The notes under the pieces were generated by a model. That model saw nothing but the letters and a program-made list of their open reading frames with translations. It did no database searches and was not told the DNA's origin. From contig NZ_VSZS01000055.1 in NCBI RefSeq assembly GCF_008180155.1, positions 90,973 through 154,972 on the forward strand: a DNA stretch of 64,000 nucleotides. The letters run 5' to 3'. Of the stretch, positions 7,888-17,146 are shown one piece after another (the first letter of the stretch is position 1; each line of letters begins with the position of its first letter). Source of the stretch: Neoaquamicrobium microcysteis. GTDB taxonomy: Bacteria > Pseudomonadota > Alphaproteobacteria > Rhizobiales > Rhizobiaceae. The position numbers were made by a program, and so were the translations under genes.

Positions 7888-8960
7888 CCCTGCCGCTTTC
7901 GCCCGGCTCGACCATCGGCATCATCGGCGGCGGCCAGCTGGGCCGCATGCTTGCCATGGCTGCCGCGCGGCTGGGCTATCGCATCACCGTGCTGGAGCCG
8001 CAGGGCGATTGCCCCGCAGCCCAGGTTGCCAACCGGCAGATCGTGGCGGCCTATGACGATGCGCACGCGCTGGCCGAGCTTGCCCGCGAATGCGCGGTCG
8101 TCACCTACGAGTTCGAGAATGTTCCCGTCGAGGCCGCTCTGGCGCTTGCCGCCGACGTGCCGGTGTTTCCGCCGCCACACGCGCTCGAGGTCGCTCAGGA
8201 CAGGCTAACGGAGAAGACCGCGCTCAACGACATGGGCATATTGACCGCCCGTTTCCGCGCCGTCGACAGCGAGGCCGACCTTGACGCAGCGCTTGCGGAG
8301 TTCGGCGGTGAGGGCGTGCTGAAAACGCGGCGGCTTGGCTATGACGGGAAGGGTCAGCGTGTGTTCCGCCACGGAAGCCCCGAACCGGCGACGGGCGTCT
8401 TTGCGGCTATGGGCGGCGTCCCGCTCATCCTGGAGGCGCTGGTGCCCTTCGAGCGCGAAATCTCGGTGATCGCCGCACGCGGACGCGACGGGCGTCTGGC
8501 CGTGTACGAACCCGCCGAGAACGTGCACCGCGACGGCATCCTCCATACATCGACCGTGCCAGCAGAGGCCTCCGCGCAGACGATGGATGCTGCACGCGAC
8601 GCCGCAAGAGCCATCCTCGAAGGCCTCGACTATGTCGGCGTTATCGGGGTCGAGTTCTTCGTGCTTGGCGACGGCTCGGTGGTGGCGAACGAAATCGCAC
8701 CGCGCGTTCACAATTCCGGCCACTGGACCGAGGCCGCCTGTTCGATCTCGCAGTTCGAGCAGCACATCCGCGCCGTGGCTGGATTGCCGCTGGGCGAAAC
8801 CGAGCGTCACTCCGACTGCGTGATGGAGAACCTGATCGGAGACGACGTAGCGCGCGTGCCGGTGCTTCTGGGCGAGCGCGACCTCGTCCTGCATCTGTAC
8901 GGCAAGGCAGAGGCGAGGCCCGGCCGCAAGATGGGCCATTTCACGAAGCTGGTGCGGTAA
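7884..8960 (+). CDS. purK: 5-(carboxyamino)imidazole ribonucleotide synthase PurK
   Basis: ATP-dependent carboxylation of AIR to N5-CAIR. The protein has 358 residues, standard for the family. It starts [22 protein letters not shown], with the N-terminal glycine loop of ATP-grasp enzymes, and later shows [13 protein letters not shown] (ATP binding) and [14 protein letters not shown] near residue 270 (metal and substrate binding). The ATG at 7884 overlaps the purE stop by four bases; an in-frame start at 7833 inside purE is rejected. The transcript probably ends before the palindrome at 9024-9043. Confidence 0.96.
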   Translation: MTLPLSPGSTIGIIGGGQLGRMLAMAAARLGYRITVLEPQGDCPAAQVANRQIVAAYDDAHALAELARECAVVTYEFENVPVEAALALAADVPVFPPPHALEVAQDRLTEKTALNDMGILTARFRAVDSEADLDAALAEFGGEGVLKTRRLGYDGKGQRVFRHGSPEPATGVFAAMGGVPLILEALVPFEREISVIAARGRDGRLAVYEPAENVHRDGILHTSTVPAEASAQTMDAARDAARAILEGLDYVGVIGVEFFVLGDGSVVANEIAPRVHNSGHWTEAACSISQFEQHIRAVAGLPLGETERHSDCVMENLIGDDVARVPVLLGERDLVLHLYGKAEARPGRKMGHFTKLVR

Positions 8961-9023
8961 CCCGTCTGCCAGGACGCGCGCCAAGATTGACCGACCGCAA
9001 CATCGCCTCGCGCAAAGATTGCG

Positions 9024-9043
9024 ATTTTGTAACGAAACAAAAT
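9024..9043. promoter_or_regulatory. Inverted repeat upstream of BA14K gene
   Basis: ATTTTGT (9024-9030) and ACAAAAT (9037-9043) flank AACGAA; with one mismatch the symmetry extends to GC on both sides. It sits about 50 bases before the BA14K start, in AT-rich sequence that stands out locally. It resembles a dimeric repressor or activator site; the protein that binds it is unknown. Confidence 0.5.
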
Positions 9044-9094
9044 TGCGTGCGCGCCGTTCTTCCTGCGACAGGGACTCAGCAGGAGGCTTACATA

Positions 9095-9604
9095 ATGTTC
9101 AAATTCTCATCCGCCATGTGCCACGCGCTGGCGTTGACATTCATGGTCGGCACGGTCGCTCCGGCTGCCGCTGTGCCGGTAGTCGTGCCGAACGCGCCGA
9201 TCGCTTCACCGGATGTTTCCAACGTGCAGCTGGAATTTCGACGGGATCGCGAGATGCGCCGAGATCGCGAGGTTCTTCGCGACAACTGGAGAGGCCGAGA
9301 CAGGGATCGCGGGCGCGATCGTTTCGAACGTCGCGGCCAGAGCGCCTACTGGCGTGGACACCGAGGTTACCGGGATCATCGTCCGGGCTATCGCCAGCAC
9401 AATGGCTGGTGGTTCCCGCCCGCAGCGTTCATCGCCGGCGCCATCATCGGCGGCGCGATGAACCAGGCGCCCGCGGCACGTCCCGGCGGCGGCTCCGCGC
9501 ATGTGCAGTGGTGCTATGATCGCTGGCGTTCATACCGTGCGTCGGACAACACGTATCAGCCCTATAACGGTCCGCGCCGTCAGTGCACGTCGCCTTACGG
9601 CTGA
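9095..9604 (+). CDS. BA14K-family envelope protein
   Basis: A 169-residue exported protein. Residues 1-27 form a signal peptide. Residues 50-90 are very rich in Arg and Asp. A hydrophobic segment ([15 protein letters not shown]) is near 112-126, and the C-terminus carries the BA14K signature [20 protein letters not shown] with a second cysteine near the end. Brucella BA14K is a lectin-like surface immunogen; binding here is only inferred. The ATG at 9095 has AGGAGG at 9081-9086. The inverted repeat at 9024-9043 is a likely control site. Confidence 0.85.
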   Translation: MFKFSSAMCHALALTFMVGTVAPAAAVPVVVPNAPIASPDVSNVQLEFRRDREMRRDREVLRDNWRGRDRDRGRDRFERRGQSAYWRGHRGYRDHRPGYRQHNGWWFPPAAFIAGAIIGGAMNQAPAARPGGGSAHVQWCYDRWRSYRASDNTYQPYNGPRRQCTSPYG

Positions 9605-9617
9605 GTCCGAACTTCAG

Positions 9618-9644
9618 GCGGGCTCGCATACGGTGCGAGCCCGC
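9618..9644 (+). terminator. Hairpin after BA14K gene
   Basis: GCGGGCTCGCA and TGCGAGCCCGC form an 11-bp perfect stem with a 5-base loop, 14 bases after the BA14K stop. There is no T-run, so termination strength is uncertain. A second smaller hairpin (GCGGTC/GACCGC) follows at 9663-9678. Confidence 0.55.
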
Positions 9645-9685
9645 TCCCGTCGTCTGAAAAGGGCGGTCCCACGACCGCTCGAAGG

Positions 9686-9713
9686 TTGACAGCCCTACGC
9701 CATCTCGTCTAAG
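9686..9713 (+). promoter_or_regulatory. Putative sigma-70 promoter of the L36 gene
   Basis: TTGACA at 9686-9691 and TCTAAG at 9708-9713 are spaced by 16 bases. A start near 9720 would give a leader of about 75 bases containing the GGCGCGC/GCGCGCC hairpin at 9731-9749, which is followed by TTT. Confidence 0.5.
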
Positions 9714-9794
9714 AGCCAGCGCAGATTTGCGGCGCGCCTTGAGCGCGCCTTTATGTTCGGCCCGTCAGGGCATCAGGAAAAACGGGCTAGACCG

Positions 9795-9920
9795 ATGAAG
9801 ATCAAGAACTCGCTCAAGGCGCTGAAGAGCCGTCACCGCGACAACCGCATGGTTCGCCGCAAGGGCCGCGTCTACATCATCAACAAGACCGCGCCGCGCT
9901 TCAAGGCTCGCCAGGGCTGA
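9795..9920 (+). CDS. rpmJ: 50S ribosomal protein L36
   Basis: A 41-residue basic ribosomal protein that begins [20 protein letters not shown] and ends with APRFKARQG. It has no CxxC-type zinc cysteines, so it is the zinc-free (YkgO-like) form used by alphaproteobacteria. It is too short for default gene finders with a 60-residue cutoff. The sequence GACC before the ATG is a poor ribosome binding site; AGGAAAA lies about 20 bases upstream. A promoter and a GC-rich leader hairpin precede it. Confidence 0.95.
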   Translation: MKIKNSLKALKSRHRDNRMVRRKGRVYIINKTAPRFKARQG

Positions 9921-9985
9921 GCCCCGGCGGCTTCTCACGCGAATTTCAGTTTGACGTTCCGCGATGCGAGGGTAGATTCCGTCGC

Positions 9986-10573
9986 ATGCGGAACGTTTTT
10001 GCCATTGCGCTCGCGATTCTCCTTGCTTTGCCGGCCGGGGCGGTGGCCCAGACCACCGGGCGCGCCAACGCCAGCCTCAGCGTGGAGGAGCCGCAGGCGC
10101 GGGTGGACCAGTTGTTCGTCGAGCTCAAGCGCGCGCGCAGCGAGCAGGCGGCCGAACGGCTCGCCAATCGCATCCGGCAGGAATGGATGCGCTCCGGCAG
10201 CGCTTCCATCGATCTTCTGATGCGATGGTCGCAAAAGGCCATCGAGGACAAGAAGAACGACGCGGCGATGGATTTCCTCGATCAGGTCGTCACGCTCGCT
10301 CCCGACTATGCGGAGGGCTGGAATCGCCGCGCAACGCTGCATTTCGCGATGGACAACTATGCCAAGTCGATGGCCGATATCGGCCGGACGCTACAGCTTG
10401 AGCCGCGTCATTTCGGTGCGTTGGGCGGGATGGCCACCATCCTGAAAAATTCGGGGCGAAAGGAAGCCGCGATGCACGCTTATGAGCGCGTGCTGGACGT
10501 CTATCCAATGATGCGAAGCGCCCAGACAGAACTCGGCACGCTGGCTGACGAACTGGCAGGCGAAGGTATTTGA
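9986..10573 (+). CDS. Exported TPR-repeat protein
   Basis: A 195-residue protein with a signal peptide (residues 1-22, cleavage after AVAQ) and two to three tetratricopeptide repeats between about residues 85 and 185 (for example AEGWNRRATLHFAMDNYAKS and HFGALGGMATILKNSGRKEA). TPRs indicate protein binding in the periplasm; the partner is unknown. The alpha/beta hydrolase gene follows after 54 bases on the same strand, so they may be co-transcribed. Confidence 0.82.
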   Translation: MRNVFAIALAILLALPAGAVAQTTGRANASLSVEEPQARVDQLFVELKRARSEQAAERLANRIRQEWMRSGSASIDLLMRWSQKAIEDKKNDAAMDFLDQVVTLAPDYAEGWNRRATLHFAMDNYAKSMADIGRTLQLEPRHFGALGGMATILKNSGRKEAAMHAYERVLDVYPMMRSAQTELGTLADELAGEGI

Positions 10574-10627
10574 CAGGCCATCCGGATCGCCTGAAACTGC
10601 CCGCAACCTCATAGCGTATTCCTCCGC

Positions 10628-11683
10628 ATGAACCTGATTACCGCCGCCGTCTGCTTTCTGCTCGCGCTTCTGCTCGTGTTCGCCGGTGCAAGCAGGGCAG
10701 GCGCATGGCTGATCGAGCGGAGAAACCTGCCCGTCGGCACGTTCGCCGATGTCAACGGCACGCGGCTTCACCATGTGCATGTGCCTGCCGCACCCAGCGC
10801 CGACCTGCCGCCGGTGCTCTTCATCCATGGGGCAAGCGGAAACCTGCTCGACCAGATGATCCCGCTTCGTGCGGCGCTCGGCGAGCGTGCCGAGATGCTT
10901 TTCCTCGACAGGCCAGGCCACGGCTGGTCCGAGCGAGGGTCCGGCAACGGAAATCCTTACGAGCAGGCCGCGACAATCGCCGCCCTGATGGATCGCTACG
11001 AAATTGAGAACGCCATCGTCGTCGGGCACTCGTTCGGTGGGGCGGTAGCTGCGGCGCTGGCGCTCAATCACCCTGAAAAGATTCGCGGTCTGGTTTTTCT
11101 GGCCGCCGCCACCCATCCGTGGCCCGGCGGGGCGACGTCCTGGTATTACAAGCTTTCGACCGTTCCCCTGGTTGGCCGTCTCTTTACCGAGACGCTTGCA
11201 TGGCCCGGCGGCATGCTGCGCATGGGAGCCGCGTCGGCCTGCGTCTTCGCGCCCAACCCCATGCCGGAAGCCTATCTGCAAGAGGCGGCTATACCGCTGG
11301 TGCTGCGCCCCGGCGCGTTCCGGTGGAATGCGGTCGATGTGGCGGGGCTCTATGACCACGTGGTCGAGGCTGCGAAACGATATGGCGAGATCGATGCGCC
11401 GACAGTGGTGATCTCGGGCAATCGCGACACGGTCGTCTACGAGGAAATCCACTCGGTAGGGCTTGCCCGCGATATTCCGGGTGCGGAACTGGTCTGGGTC
11501 GACAATCTCGGCCACAAGCCGGACTGGATCGCGAGCGACCTGGTCGTAGCAGCCATCGAAAAGGTGGCGGGCAGGGCGGTCGATCTAGACGCTGCCGCGC
11601 GTATCGTCGAAGCCAGGATCGCTGATGACGCCTTCGGGGCCGGCTGCGCGGACGAAAAGCCCGAGCTCGCACCAACGGGCTGA
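10628..11683 (+). CDS. Alpha/beta hydrolase with N-terminal membrane anchor
   Basis: A 351-residue serine hydrolase. A hydrophobic helix at residues 5-27 suggests a membrane anchor or uncleaved signal. The oxyanion region is FIHGASGN, the nucleophile elbow is VGHSFGG (Ser135), the acid is in SGNRDTVV and the histidine in NLGHKPDW. It looks like a general esterase or lactone hydrolase; no substrate can be inferred. The last 40 residues are low-complexity. It is convergent with pyk, separated by a large hairpin at 11747-11790. Confidence 0.85.
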   Translation: MNLITAAVCFLLALLLVFAGASRAGAWLIERRNLPVGTFADVNGTRLHHVHVPAAPSADLPPVLFIHGASGNLLDQMIPLRAALGERAEMLFLDRPGHGWSERGSGNGNPYEQAATIAALMDRYEIENAIVVGHSFGGAVAAALALNHPEKIRGLVFLAAATHPWPGGATSWYYKLSTVPLVGRLFTETLAWPGGMLRMGAASACVFAPNPMPEAYLQEAAIPLVLRPGAFRWNAVDVAGLYDHVVEAAKRYGEIDAPTVVISGNRDTVVYEEIHSVGLARDIPGAELVWVDNLGHKPDWIASDLVVAAIEKVAGRAVDLDAAARIVEARIADDAFGAGCADEKPELAPTG

Positions 11684-11746
11684 GCGTTCGAGCCGCGGCC
11701 ATTCTGACGAACGCCGTTTCGGTGCTCAACTTCACTTTCCCGGTCG

Positions 11747-11790
11747 CATTTTTGCGGACGTCAGACGATTCCGTCTGGCTGCAAAATGCT
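11747..11790. terminator. Large imperfect hairpin between convergent genes
   Basis: An inner stem CAGACG/CGTCTG (11762-11777, 4-base loop) lies within an outer pairing of GCATTTTTGC and GCAAAATGC. It occupies the gap between the hydrolase stop and the pyk stop and probably ends transcription from both sides. Confidence 0.55.
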
Positions 11791-13227
11791 CTAAAGCCCG
11801 CTCAGCCCATCCGAGCCGATATAGGCGATGCGGAGCATGTTGGTCGCGCCGGGCGTGCCGAGCGGAACGCCTGCGGTGATGATGACCCTGTCGCCGGACT
11901 TGCCGAAGCCCTCGCGGTAGGCGATGCGACAGGCGCGATCGACCATATCGTCCAGAGTGCTTGCGTCTTCCGTCAGAACGCAGTGCATCCCCCATACGAG
12001 AGCCAGCCGGCGGGTCGTCTCTATCACCGGCGACAGCGCGATGATGGGAAGTTGCGGACGCTCGCGGGCGGCGCGAAGTCCGGTCGTGCCCGACGAGGTG
12101 TAGGTAACGATCGCGGATAGCTTCAGCGTCTCGCCGATCTGCCGCGCGGCAAGCGAGATGGCGTCCGCTCCGGTGGCTTCAGGCTCCGAGCGCTGGGCAT
12201 TGATGATGCCGGGATAGAGCGGGTCCTTCTCCACCTGCGTGGCGATGGCGTCCATGGTGGCGACCGCCTCGACGGGATAGTCACCCGCAGCAGATTCGGC
12301 CGACAGCATGATGGCATCGGCACCCTCGAACACCGCGATCGAAACGTCGGACACTTCGGCGCGCGTCGGCACCGGCGCCGAAATCATGGACTCAAGCATC
12401 TGCGTGGCGACGACGACCGGCTTGCCGGCGCGCCGGGCCGCGCGCGTGATCTGCTTCTGGATGCCGGGCACGGCTTCCAGCGGCATCTCGACGCCGAGAT
12501 CGCCGCGGGCCACCATCAGGGCATCCGACAGCTCGATGATTTCTGCAAGCCTTGAAACCGCTTGCGGCTTTTCGATCTTCGACATCAGCGCCGCGCGGCC
12601 GCGGGCCACCTTGCGCACTTCGGCGAGATCCTCGGGCCGCTGCACGAAGGAAAGCGCAACCCAGTCGACGCCGGTGGCCAGCACTGCGTCCAGGTCCTTG
12701 CGGTCCTTTTCGGTCAGCGCGCCGATCGGCAGGTCGGTATCGGGAAGGCTCACGCCCTTGCGATTGGAAATCTTCGTGCCGGAGATGACCTTGCAAACGA
12801 TCTTCTTGCCGGTGGTCTTTTCGGCCTTGAGGTGCAGCTTGCCGTCGTCGATCAGCAGTCGGTGGCCGGGCTTTACCGACTGGAGGATTTCCGGATGGGG
12901 AAGATGCACGCGCTTCGCGTCGCCAGGGGCGGGGTTGTCGTCCAGCGTAAAAGTCTGGCCCGGTGTCAGTTCGGCCGAACCATCGGCAAACGAGCCGACG
13001 CGCAGCTTCGGTCCCTGAAGGTCTGCCAGGATGGCGATCGGGCGCCCGACCTCGCTCTCGACCTTTCGGATGCGCGCCACGAGCGTGCGCATGCCTTCGT
13101 GGTCGGTATGGCTCATGTTGATGCGGAAGACGTCGGCGCCCGCCTCGAAGAGCCGCTTTATCATGACTTCTTCAGATGAGGCCGGACCCAGCGTTGCGAG
13201 TATCTTGACCTTGCGGCTGCGTCTCAT
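11791..13227 (-). CDS. pyk: Pyruvate kinase
   Basis: Transfers phosphate from phosphoenolpyruvate to ADP, the last glycolytic step. At 478 residues it has full length, with the N-terminal KILATLGPAS segment, FRINMSHTDHEG near residue 33-44, the catalytic KIEKPQAV, and MVARGDLGVEMP, the pyruvate kinase active-site signature. The C-terminal allosteric domain is present (TYTSSGTTGLRAA). Its start overlaps the stop of the DUF1036 gene by four bases, so the two are translationally coupled, a pairing I know from other Hyphomicrobiales. Confidence 0.97.
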   Translation of the reverse strand: MRRSRKVKILATLGPASSEEVMIKRLFEAGADVFRINMSHTDHEGMRTLVARIRKVESEVGRPIAILADLQGPKLRVGSFADGSAELTPGQTFTLDDNPAPGDAKRVHLPHPEILQSVKPGHRLLIDDGKLHLKAEKTTGKKIVCKVISGTKISNRKGVSLPDTDLPIGALTEKDRKDLDAVLATGVDWVALSFVQRPEDLAEVRKVARGRAALMSKIEKPQAVSRLAEIIELSDALMVARGDLGVEMPLEAVPGIQKQITRAARRAGKPVVVATQMLESMISAPVPTRAEVSDVSIAVFEGADAIMLSAESAAGDYPVEAVATMDAIATQVEKDPLYPGIINAQRSEPEATGADAISLAARQIGETLKLSAIVTYTSSGTTGLRAARERPQLPIIALSPVIETTRRLALVWGMHCVLTEDASTLDDMVDRACRIAYREGFGKSGDRVIITAGVPLGTPGATNMLRIAYIGSDGLSGL

Positions 13228-13733
13228 TGATCGCCTGTTCCCGTGACGGCAGGGCCGCCCGTGGCGGGATCGTCGGTGAGCTGGACCATCCAGCTTGCCT
13301 GTTCCCGCGTATCGTATTCCTGGAAGCCGGCGCGCTGGAAACCGCGCGCAAAACAGTCACCCGCGCCGGCGATCTTGAACTCGCGCTCGGCCACGCACAT
13401 GTTGACCGGCCCGTCCCAGCGACCGCCGCGTTCGGCATCCTCGGCATAGAGATAGTAGTAGCGCGAAGACAGCGCGCCCTCGATCAGCGTCTTGCAGGTG
13501 GAGCCTTCGACATGCCACCAGCCTTCGGTCACCCAGCCCGCCTGCGCCCGGTAGCCTATCGCCACGCCGACGAGGCTCTGCGTGGCGTTGCAGACGCGGA
13601 AATCGGCCAGTGCCGGTGTTGCCGCGACGAGGCCAGCCGATGCCACCGCCAGCGCCGAAAGCCCTGCCAGAAGGCAGGTGCGTCCAGCCGTCGCCAACAC
13701 CTTGTTCATGACCCTCGCCGATGGAATCGTCAT
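13224..13733 (-). CDS. DUF1036-family exported protein
   Basis: A 169-residue protein with a signal peptide (hydrophobic core around residues 18-40, cleavage after PALA) and the DUF1036 domain: FRVCNATQSLVGVAIGYRA, then WWHVEGSTCKTL, YYYLYAED and CVAEREF. Conserved cysteines probably form disulfides in the periplasm. Function is unknown. The ATG at 13733 is used; MNKVLATAG at 13709 is an alternative with a closer GAGGG. It lies directly upstream of and overlaps pyk. Confidence 0.85.
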   Translation of the reverse strand: MTIPSARVMNKVLATAGRTCLLAGLSALAVASAGLVAATPALADFRVCNATQSLVGVAIGYRAQAGWVTEGWWHVEGSTCKTLIEGALSSRYYYLYAEDAERGGRWDGPVNMCVAEREFKIAGAGDCFARGFQRAGFQEYDTREQASWMVQLTDDPATGGPAVTGTGDQ

Positions 13734-13931
13734 CTCTCTAGCCCCTTTTCGGAGAAGTGCAGGCGCGTGTCAACGCATGGATTCTGCCGGACCGAACCGA
13801 TTTAGATCGTCAGTTCGCGACCTTCGCGGCCCGTGTGCCGATGTTGCGCCAAAGGTTGTCGAAACGGCGGCATTGCACGAGGCACGACTTCGTGAAAAAC
13901 AGACGGCTCCCGCCAACAACCGGACGTTCAC

Positions 13932-14729
13932 ATGACCCGCGACGCACTTTTCGCTCCTTTCGAGGTCATAGAAGGCGACCGGACGCGTGGACTGGTGCTG
14001 CTGGCTGACCATGCCGGGCGCGAGCTGCCAGAGGAATATGGCGATCTCGGACTGCCTGCCTCGGAGTTCGAGCGTCACATCGCATACGACATCGGTGTGG
14101 AGATGGTCATGCGCGCGCTTGCCGCACAGCTGGGCGTGCCGGGCGTCATGGCGCGTTTCTCGCGCCTGCTGATCGACGCCAATCGCGGCGAGGACGATCC
14201 CACGCTCATCCGCCAGCTCTATGACGGCACCATCGTGCCCGCCAACTATCCCATGAGCGCCGCCGAACGCGAAAGGCGGCTCGACCGCTATTACCGGCCG
14301 TATCACGACGCGGTCGGCTCGATGGTGGCATCGGTTGCGGATGCGACCGGTGCCGCGCCGTTCATCTTTTCCATACATTCGTTCACGCCGACGATGCAGG
14401 GCCGCGCGCGACCGTGGCAGGTGGGCGTCCTTTGGGATTCCGACGAGCGCGCCGTGCGACCCCTGCTCGACATGCTGGCGGCCGATCCCGCGCTGACGGT
14501 GGGCGACAACGAGCCATACGACGGCGCGCTGCGGGGCGATACGATGTTTCGACACGCCATCGTCAATGGCTACGCGCATGCGCTGATCGAAATCCGTCAG
14601 GACCTGATTGCAAAGCAGGAAAGCGCGGACGAATGGGCGCTGCGGCTGGCACCCATCCTTGAAGCGATCAACGCCGTGCCCGATATGCACGAGGTGAAGC
14701 AGTACGGCTCGCGCACCGGGCCGATCTAG
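13932..14729 (+). CDS. N-formylglutamate amidohydrolase family protein
   Basis: A 265-residue zinc-dependent hydrolase of the HutG2/FGase family. Family motifs include LLADHAGRELPEEYG near residue 24 (metal-binding His), DANRGEDD around residue 85 and IFSIHSFTP near 145. In histidine-degrading bacteria the family hydrolyses N-formylglutamate; no hut genes are seen here, so the physiological substrate is open. It is the first gene of a run with DUF1244, 21 bases downstream, and diverges from DUF1036-pyk. Confidence 0.88.
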   Translation: MTRDALFAPFEVIEGDRTRGLVLLADHAGRELPEEYGDLGLPASEFERHIAYDIGVEMVMRALAAQLGVPGVMARFSRLLIDANRGEDDPTLIRQLYDGTIVPANYPMSAAERERRLDRYYRPYHDAVGSMVASVADATGAAPFIFSIHSFTPTMQGRARPWQVGVLWDSDERAVRPLLDMLAADPALTVGDNEPYDGALRGDTMFRHAIVNGYAHALIEIRQDLIAKQESADEWALRLAPILEAINAVPDMHEVKQYGSRTGPI

Positions 14730-14750
14730 GGACAAAGAAGGAGGCGTGCG

Positions 14751-15059
14751 ATGACCGAACTGAGCGAGGACCAGAAGCGCGATTTCGAAGCGGCCGCCTT
14801 TCGCAGGCTGGTCCAGCACCTGCGCGAGCGGACCGACGTGCAGAATATCGACATGATGAATCTCGCGGGTTTCTGTCGCAACTGCCTGTCGAACTGGTAT
14901 CGCGACGCGGCGAACGAAACGGGTGTGGCGATGGACAAGGAGCAGTCGCGCGAGATCATCTACGGCATGCCCTATGACGAGTGGCGCGCGAAACACCAGA
15001 CCGAGGCGCCGGCCGACAAGCAGGCCGCCTTCGAACAGAACCGCCCGAAAGACCATTGA
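14751..15059 (+). CDS. DUF1244-family protein
   Basis: A 102-residue soluble helical protein. It matches the DUF1244 signature [20 protein letters not shown] and [15 protein letters not shown] (about residues 18-50), with the CxxC pair and a nearby histidine as likely metal ligands, and ends with the conserved [12 protein letters not shown]. Structures of this family are known without an assigned activity. GGAGG at 14741-14745 supports the start. It is likely co-transcribed with the amidohydrolase gene upstream. Confidence 0.88.
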   Translation: MTELSEDQKRDFEAAAFRRLVQHLRERTDVQNIDMMNLAGFCRNCLSNWYRDAANETGVAMDKEQSREIIYGMPYDEWRAKHQTEAPADKQAAFEQNRPKDH

Positions 15060-15138
15060 TTATTGTGCCCGTGTCGGGCAACCAAGCGCCGATCTTTTGC
15101 GCCTCCGAGTCGCGGCGCGCCCAATCCGGAGACCCGAC

Positions 15139-15402
15139 ATGGCTGACGACATCACCGCAGAATCCGCCCAGACCGTAGCTGCCGGCCAGCTGCGCGCCTT
15201 CATCGAGCGCATCGAGCGTCTGGAAGAAGAAAAGCAGACCATCGCAGATGACATCAAGGAAGTCTTCGCCGAGGCCAAGGGCACCGGCTTCGACACCAAG
15301 GCGCTGCGCACCATCATTCGCCTGCGCAAGAAGGACGCAGCGGAACGGCAGGAGGAAGAGGCGATCCTCGACCTCTACAAAGCCGCGCTCGGGATGGAAT
15401 AA
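15139..15402 (+). CDS. gapR: Nucleoid-associated protein GapR (DUF2312)
   Basis: An 87-residue protein of the GapR family, which binds overtwisted DNA ahead of replication and transcription in Caulobacter. The sequence shows the core [34 protein letters not shown] as a long coiled-coil helix from residue 15, followed by the small dimer-forming region [19 protein letters not shown]. The start at 15139 gives the typical length; an in-frame upstream start at 14923 overlaps DUF1244 and is rejected. Confidence 0.92.
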   Translation: MADDITAESAQTVAAGQLRAFIERIERLEEEKQTIADDIKEVFAEAKGTGFDTKALRTIIRLRKKDAAERQEEEAILDLYKAALGME

Positions 15403-15489
15403 TCCGCCACGTCTCTGGCGATCCGTTTCTTCACCTTCTAGGGTTGGGTCTCTAACGGCGCGGTTGCGCGCCGCAACGAAGGAGACCTC

Positions 15490-16650
15490 ATGCCGATTCT
15501 CAACCGCGCCAGCGAAATGCAGGACGAGATCGCAGGCTGGCGCAGGCGGCTGCACGAGACGCCGGAGATCGGTTTCGATCTGCCATTCACTTCCGGTTTC
15601 GTGGCGGACAGGCTGACCGAGTTCGGCTGCGACGAGGTCGTTCGCGGGGTAGGGCGCTCGGGCGTCGTCGCGGTTATCCATGGCCGTCTCGGCGAGGGCC
15701 CGACGATAGGGCTTCGCGCCGACATGGACGCGCTGCCCATGTCAGAGGATAGCGGCGTCGCGCATGCCTCGCGGGTGGAAGGGCGCATGCACGCCTGCGG
15801 CCATGACGGCCACACGGCGATGCTCCTCGGCGCTGCGAGATATCTGGCCGAAACGCGCAATTTCGCAGGCTCCACCGTCCTGATCTTCCAGCCCGCCGAG
15901 GAAATAGGACAGGGCGCGCTTGGGATGCTGGGCGACGGGCTGATGGAGCGCTTCGGCATCGAGCGCGTTTTCGGCATGCACAACATGCCGGGGTTGCCGA
16001 CGGGCCAGTTCGCGGTGAGGGCCGGGGCGATGATGGCGGCGGTGGCGAAATTCACCATCCGTATCAAGGGGCGCGGCGGCCATGCCGCGCGTCCTCACAC
16101 CACAATCGACCCGATCATCGCCGGGGCGCAGATCGTGAACGCGCTTCAGACCATCGTGGCGCGGGGGACCGACCCGGTCGCCTCGCTGGTTGTGACGGTG
16201 ACGCGCATAATCGCAGGAACCGCCTACAACATCATTCCTGAAACGATCGAGATCTGGGGTACGACGCGCGCGCTCGACATGGATAACGCAGCCATGGCGG
16301 AGCGGCGCATAGGCGACATCTGCGATGGCATCGCGATGGCGACCGGCGCGGAGATAGTCATGGAGTACGACCAGGCCCATCCCGTCACTTTCAACCGTCC
16401 AGAAGAGGCCGAGTTCGTCGCAGGGGTCGCTCGGGACGTGGGTGGAACGGTCGATCTGACGGTGCGGCCGGTGATGGCAGGCGAGGATTTCTCACACATG
16501 CTGACGGCGCGTCCGGGCGCTTTCGTCTTCATCGGCAATGGCGACACGGCGGGGCTGCATCACCCCGCATACGACTTCGATGATGAGGCCATTCCCGCCG
16601 GCGTCAGCTACTGGATAAAGCTGGCGGAGACGGCGCTGGGTAAGCGTTAA
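15490..16650 (+). CDS. M20-family amidohydrolase (hippurate hydrolase-like)
   Basis: A 386-residue di-metal peptidase. Metal and catalytic positions are visible in LRADMDALPM (Asp), HACGHDGHTAML (Cys/His), QPAEEIGQG (Glu pair), and MAGEDFSHM (C-terminal ligand). This is the N-acyl-amino-acid amidohydrolase branch, which removes acyl or benzoyl groups; the natural substrate is unknown. AAGGAG at 15479-15484 supports the ATG. A second M20 enzyme of related type is encoded at 28608-29756, so the window has two paralogues. Confidence 0.92.
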   Translation: MPILNRASEMQDEIAGWRRRLHETPEIGFDLPFTSGFVADRLTEFGCDEVVRGVGRSGVVAVIHGRLGEGPTIGLRADMDALPMSEDSGVAHASRVEGRMHACGHDGHTAMLLGAARYLAETRNFAGSTVLIFQPAEEIGQGALGMLGDGLMERFGIERVFGMHNMPGLPTGQFAVRAGAMMAAVAKFTIRIKGRGGHAARPHTTIDPIIAGAQIVNALQTIVARGTDPVASLVVTVTRIIAGTAYNIIPETIEIWGTTRALDMDNAAMAERRIGDICDGIAMATGAEIVMEYDQAHPVTFNRPEEAEFVAGVARDVGGTVDLTVRPVMAGEDFSHMLTARPGAFVFIGNGDTAGLHHPAYDFDDEAIPAGVSYWIKLAETALGKR

Positions 16651-16690
16651 ACTCTATAGTGCGACCCTCGAAGGACGCACCATCTCGCAA

Positions 16691-17092
16691 TCAGGCCGGC
16701 TCGAATTCCAGCGCGACGCCATTGATGCAGTAGCGCAGGCCGGTGGGCGGAGGGCCGTCGGGGAAGACGTGGCCGAGATGGCTGCCGCAGGTCGCGCAAT
16801 GCACTTCGGTGCGGACCATGCCGTAGCTGCGGTCCTCAGTGGTCTCGACCGAACCGGGAACCGGATCGTTGAAGCTCGGCCAGCCAGTACCGCTCTCGAA
16901 CTTCAGCGTTGCCTCGAACAGAGGCTGGTCGCAGCCGACGCATTTGAACGTACCGGGCCGCTTCTCGTAGAGCAGTGCACAGCTTCCCGGGCGCTCGGTG
17001 CCGTGCTGGCGCATCACCTGATACTGTTCCGGCGTCAGCAGTGCGCGCCACTCCGCGTCGGTGCGGGTAACGGGATAGGTGTGAGTGTCCAT
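16691..17092 (-). CDS. msrB: Methionine-R-sulfoxide reductase MsrB
   Basis: Reduces methionine R-sulfoxide in proteins. The 133-residue form has the two zinc-binding CxxC motifs (CVGCDQP and CATCGSH), SGTGWPSF, and the catalytic RYCING near the C-terminus. The ATG at 17092 has GGAGCT upstream and leads directly to [15 protein letters not shown]; a frame from 17122 adds ten residues with no clear ribosome binding site. It stands 54 bases downstream of the VWA gene on the same strand. Confidence 0.95.
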   Translation of the reverse strand: MDTHTYPVTRTDAEWRALLTPEQYQVMRQHGTERPGSCALLYEKRPGTFKCVGCDQPLFEATLKFESGTGWPSFNDPVPGSVETTEDRSYGMVRTEVHCATCGSHLGHVFPDGPPPTGLRYCINGVALEFEPA

Positions 17093-17146
17093 GCGATAGC
17101 TCCTGAAAGGGGATCGTCGCATATGTAATGCGGGCGGGGGCGGTCC

